From an uncultured Flavobacteriaceae bacterium (lineage in GTDB: Bacteria; Bacteroidota; Bacteroidia; Flavobacteriales; Flavobacteriaceae): DNA of 59,658 nucleotides. Location: the NCBI GenBank assembly GCA_947498845.1, contig CANMLX010000029.1, positions 1 through 59,658 on the forward strand. Direction: 5' to 3'. Shown piece after piece: positions 57,112-59,658 of the stretch; positions within the stretch are counted from its first letter, which is position 1; each line of letters begins with the position of its first letter. The notes below the pieces were generated by a model, which worked only from the letters and a program-made list of their open reading frames with translations, made no database searches and was not told the DNA's origin. The position numbers and the translations under genes were made by a program.

Positions 57112-57283
57112 TGCTAACATTATATATGAAATCAGAGCAAAGTTTAGTGCTAGACCGAAAGGTCATTTCCTTTTTGCAGTGGCGCTATATTTTTATAAAT
57201 TAAGCAAGAAATAAAAATACGCAGATAAATCGATTGGTTCAGGTGTACTTGCCTTGCTCCGATTCATATATTTGGCGTTAGCA
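57112..57283. repeat. attC-like palindrome, type A, copy 1
   Basis: A 172-bp imperfect palindrome opening with TGCTAAC (57112-57118) and closing with GTTAGCA (57277-57283), which pair perfectly. The arms next to them also pair: ATATATGAA near the left and TTCATATAT near the right, with GAGCAA against TTGCTC. Inside is a small hairpin GACCGAAAGGTC. The copy at 59411 is nearly identical. It lies behind the 67-aa gene, as attC sites lie behind integron cassette genes. The cores do not match the classical RYYYAAC/GTTRRRY consensus in every position. Confidence 0.65.
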
Positions 57284-57303
57284 AATAAAAACTTAAAAAG
57301 TAC

Positions 57304-57311
57304 TATCTTTG
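57304..57311 (+). promoter_or_regulatory. Possible -7 box of the toxin-antitoxin pair
   Basis: TATCTTTG matches TAnnTTTG, 4 nt before the GTG at 57316. It implies that the cassette carries its own promoter and that the first ORF is nearly leaderless. Confidence 0.4.
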
Positions 57312-57315
57312 CATT

Positions 57316-57477
57316 GTGAGTACTAAAGAAGATATATTACAATATTTAGAAGAGCTAAAACAAAAATTACAGTTAGAACTCCCTAGAATTTCTATGGAAA
57401 TAAAAAACTATGAAAATAAACTAGCTCAAGGTAAGACTACAGAAAACCCTAAAGCTAGCCCTCAATTTAATGCCTAA
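57316..57477 (+). CDS. 53-residue putative antitoxin ORF upstream of the zeta-like toxin
   Basis: A GTG-started ORF of 53 codons. It is mostly helical and charged: STKEDILQYLEELKQKLQ then KNYENKLAQGKTTENPKAS. It overlaps the ATG of the zeta-like gene by 8 bp. Its size, amphipathic helical character and tight coupling are what an antitoxin of a zeta-type system would show, but it does not resemble the classical epsilon protein in a way I can confirm. The start could be a later codon. Confidence 0.55.
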   Translation: MSTKEDILQYLEELKQKLQLELPRISMEIKNYENKLAQGKTTENPKASPQFNA

Positions 57478-58066
57478 ATTATTAGTAATTGCAGGTTGTA
57501 ATGGTTCTGGAAAATCTTCATTTTCAAAAGCTTTTACTAATGATTCAATAATTCCTTATGACTACGATATAGTTTTTAAGGATAAGTACGCCTCTCTAAT
57601 TCCATCAGACTTTCGGGAAACCATGGCTCATAATATGGCAAGAAAGAATTTAAAACAAAAAATATATGATGCAATAGATAATAACCTTGATTTTTGCTAC
57701 GAAACAAATTTTAACTCTACACCGTTATATTGGCCTAAAATTTTTAAAGAAAAGGGATATGAACTCGAAATAGTATTTTTTTGCCTTGATACTATTGAAA
57801 GAGCTAAAGAAAGAGTTTTAATACGTTTTGAGAATGGAGGACATTTTGTTCCTGATAAAGAAGTTGAGGATAGATATAACTTAGGATTCAAAAATCTTAA
57901 TGAAAACTGGAGGTATTTTGATACTATAAGTTTATTTGAAACAAGCACTTACAATTCAACTCCAAAGCACTTAATAACAATAAAAAATCAAAGCTTGGTA
58001 GTAGTCAATGATACTCCCAAATACTTAATTGAGAAAATACCAAGTATAACTGATTTTATTAGCTAA
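57470..58066 (+). CDS. Zeta-toxin-like P-loop kinase
   Basis: A 198-residue protein of the zeta-toxin/AAA P-loop family. Walker A is GCNGSGKSS (about 8-16). YETNFNST and IVFFCLDTIERAKERVLIRFENGGHFVPD follow. The conserved R and D around ERAKERV and HFVPDKE form the substrate side in zeta proteins. Zeta toxins phosphorylate UDP-N-acetylglucosamine and block wall synthesis, but solitary family members can have other roles. Together with the small overlapping ORF it probably forms a toxin-antitoxin cassette. Confidence 0.8.
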   Translation: MPKLLVIAGCNGSGKSSFSKAFTNDSIIPYDYDIVFKDKYASLIPSDFRETMAHNMARKNLKQKIYDAIDNNLDFCYETNFNSTPLYWPKIFKEKGYELEIVFFCLDTIERAKERVLIRFENGGHFVPDKEVEDRYNLGFKNLNENWRYFDTISLFETSTYNSTPKHLITIKNQSLVVVNDTPKYLIEKIPSITDFIS

Positions 58067-58071
58067 ACATT

Positions 58072-58265
58072 TGCTAACACTGTATAAAAAAACATAGGGC
58101 GGTTTAAGATTGTTCGAAAGGCTGGGGCTTACCCGCTATGTCGCCAAATATAAAATTTGGTGTTTCAACATTGAAGATAAACACAAAACATTATATTTGG
58201 CTTAGTTATAAACGCGGAGTTAGAACGAACCCTCTGCCCTACGTTTCTTATACTGGACGCTAGCA
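58072..58265. repeat. attC-like palindrome, type B
   Basis: A 194-bp imperfect palindrome. It begins TGCTAAC (58072-58078) and ends GCTAGCA (58259-58265), a one-base variation of the expected GTTAGCA. The arms continue with GTATAA, AAAC and TAGGGC on the left against GCCCTA, GTTT and TTATAC on the right. It lies directly behind the zeta-like gene. The inner sequence is unlike type A, which fits attC sites, where the ends are conserved and the inside is variable. It fills the 325-bp gap before the next gene, where nothing else is seen. Confidence 0.65.
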
Positions 58266-58391
58266 ACAATAAAGGATAATCAAACTTAATTTTAAATTTA
58301 TTCCCTTTTTTATATAAATACTTATATGAAACTAATAATTATTATACTAAAATTAAGAAAAATAAGTTCTCTAAGACAAATGATCTTAATT

Positions 58392-59135
58392 ATGAAAATA
58401 TCAAAAATATTATTTTTTATCGCATTCTTATTATTTTTTATTCATTCAAATATTCTTGCTCAAGAAAATAAAGACCTATCCAACAAAACTAAAAAAGAAA
58501 AAAAGTTTAACTTTAAAATTGGTGCTGGATTGTATCAACCAATTTTAAACGATAGTGGAATTATATTTACCAGTGGAACCAACAGCGACGGAGTTTCTTT
58601 CTCTGGTGCGACTTATGATCCTGAAATTAAAACAGGATTTAGTTTTTTAACCTCATTAGATTATGCGCTTTCAGATAAATTTTACATTGGTTTAGGGTTT
58701 AATGGCGCGTTTGCTAAGGCTAATTTTATTAGAGATGCTACAATTAATAATCAGATTAATGATGGGTATCTAGAAGAAGGAGGTGTAGAAAATGTACATA
58801 TACTTTTAAATTTCACCTATAGCCCAAAAGGCAAAGGTATAAAACCCTTTGCAAAGCTTGGTATAGGATATGTAACTCAAGAGGTCGAATTAGGTGATGT
58901 GCCTCTAGAATTAACAAATAATGAAGAAACCGAGATATTCACTGATTATAAAAATAATGGAATTGGTGTTATACCTGAGTTCGGTATACGTTACGAAAAG
59001 TTTTTCTTATCTCTTGCATATAGCTTATCATTCAACAAACTAAAAGGAGAAGAAGTAGATGGATTTACATCTTCCGGAACTGTTACATCTCAAGGACTTC
59101 AATTTAATTTAACTTATAATCTATTTAGATTTTAA
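58392..59135 (+). CDS. Outer-membrane beta-barrel protein
   Basis: From the ATG at 58392 it gives 247 residues with a signal peptide (about 1-22, ending ILAQ); the frame to 58326 is open but needless. The body has alternating strands (KFNFKIGAGLYQPIL, SLDYALSDKFYIGLGFNGAF, FAKLGIGYVTQE, PEFGIRYEKFFLSLAYSLSF) and ends with phenylalanine (NLFRF), a mark of outer-membrane barrels. It resembles OmpW/PF13505-like porins. It is the only gene between two palindromes and so would be the cargo of a third cassette. Confidence 0.75.
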   Translation: MKISKILFFIAFLLFFIHSNILAQENKDLSNKTKKEKKFNFKIGAGLYQPILNDSGIIFTSGTNSDGVSFSGATYDPEIKTGFSFLTSLDYALSDKFYIGLGFNGAFAKANFIRDATINNQINDGYLEEGGVENVHILLNFTYSPKGKGIKPFAKLGIGYVTQEVELGDVPLELTNNEETEIFTDYKNNGIGVIPEFGIRYEKFFLSLAYSLSFNKLKGEEVDGFTSSGTVTSQGLQFNLTYNLFRF

Positions 59136-59350
59136 TAAAAGATATTTTTATGAACCAAAGTTTAAAGTTATCACAACTACAAAACTGCTAACACGGTGTC
59201 CTATGAAAAGTAATTCCTAGAAGTTTGGTGATTGTAAAGATACTATTTTAAGTTTTTATTTAAGTCATTTTTTTGGTGTTAAGCACTTGCCTGTTTTCTA
59301 TATTGATATGTTGAAAACAACTTTAAAAAACCAACCGTGATAAAACAAGA

Positions 59351-59458
59351 ATGGAAGAATTTATTTCTAATGAGTCTCCTGAATTTTCAAAAATAAAACA
59401 GCTTGAAAAGGCTATAACATTATATATAAATTCAGAGCAATTTAGTGCTAGACATTAG
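59351..59458 (+). pseudogene. 35-codon ORF, possible cassette-gene remnant
   Basis: An ATG-started frame of 35 codons (EEFISNESPEFSKIKQLEKAIT...) that runs straight into the type A palindrome and stops inside it. The helical, charged start reads like the N-terminus of a small antitoxin-like protein cut short by the palindrome. It may equally be chance. Confidence 0.3.
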
Positions 59459-59580
59459 GTCATTTCCTTTTTGTAAAGGCGCTAAATTTTTATAAATTAA
59501 ACAAGAAATAAAAATGCGCAGATAGATCGATTGGTTCTGGGATACTTGCCTTGCTCCGATTCATATATTTGGCGTTAGCA
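59411..59580. repeat. attC-like palindrome, type A, copy 2
   Basis: A 170-bp copy almost identical to that at 57112-57283. It shares ACATTATATAT, TTTAGTGCTAGAC, CGATTGGTTC and the closing TTTGGCGTTAGCA. The left core reads GCTATAAC rather than TGCTAAC, so it carries a 2-bp change there. It is about 2.3 kb from the first copy. Confidence 0.65.
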
Positions 59581-59658
59581 ACAATCCCTCATAGCTCTCA
59601 AAACCCTTTAGTACTAAGCTAACGAAATCGTATTTTGCACTCTAAATAATTTAAGCTC

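Larger units (their letters stand above)
59136..59658. other. Cassette-like region tail
   Basis: About 523 bp. It holds a lone TGCTAAC-like left half-site at 59186-59192 (TGCTAACACGGTGTCC...) without its right half, a 35-codon ORF (59351-59458), and the second type A palindrome (59411-59580). The last 78 bp show no feature. Confidence 0.45.

Overview
The window looks like chromosome from an agar-degrading member of the Flavobacteriaceae (Bacteroidota). It is AT-rich. Its promoters match the Bacteroidota TTTG-N19-21-TAnnTTTG pattern, and secreted proteins end in type IX secretion (T9SS) sorting domains. The order tpx, dgkA, ftsK, lolA-like, lptF/G-like, ribBA is familiar from this group. A beta-agarase of glycoside hydrolase family 16 and an S1-type sulfatase suggest life on red-algal polysaccharides; that lifestyle is inference.

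Layout. 1-2.3 kb: tRNA-Ser(TGA), a nitroreductase and a DegT-type aminotransferase. 2.8-5.9 kb: a 1022-residue secreted agarase with four tandem copies of an uncharacterised domain. 6.3-14.6 kb: minus-strand block for riboflavin (ribBA with a dead-looking cyclohydrolase half), LPS export (LptF/G with a duplicated C-terminal membrane module), LolA, FtsK, DgkA and Tpx, with katG beside it. 17.2-28.1 kb: a surface-glycan region with three family-2 glycosyltransferases, then the operon DUF4834, YfhO, glycosyltransferase, flippase. 28.3-31.3 kb: three secreted proteins, one being a solitary copy of the agarase repeat domain with a T9SS tail. 31.6-38.5 kb: uvrA, a sigma-70-like factor with a tiny conserved-looking ORF behind it, two envelope proteins and amt. 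38.7-44.1 kb: three tandem paralogues of a secreted beta-helix-like protein. 44.4-56.4 kb: housekeeping and stress genes (an endonuclease III lacking Fe-S cysteines, bcp, a TlpA-like lipoprotein, nucleoside phosphorylase with a binding-protein-like partner, SUI1, a 2OG oxygenase, an orphan ExbD, aldo/keto reductase, sulfatase, RadD-like helicase).

The last 3 kb (56.7-59.6 kb) differ. Single genes (a 67-aa membrane protein, a 53-aa ORF plus zeta-like toxin, an outer-membrane barrel) are separated by about 170-195 bp imperfect palindromes that begin TGCTAAC and end G(T/C)TAGCA. Two of these palindromes are near-identical copies. The arrangement resembles an integron-type gene-cassette array with attC-like sites, but no integrase is in view and the core sites do not match the classical consensus exactly.

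Across the window there is also a family of about 163 bp MITE-like palindromic elements with ATACCAATT termini (five full copies, one end fragment). One copy carries a nested second palindromic element. A sixth element shares only the terminal motif.
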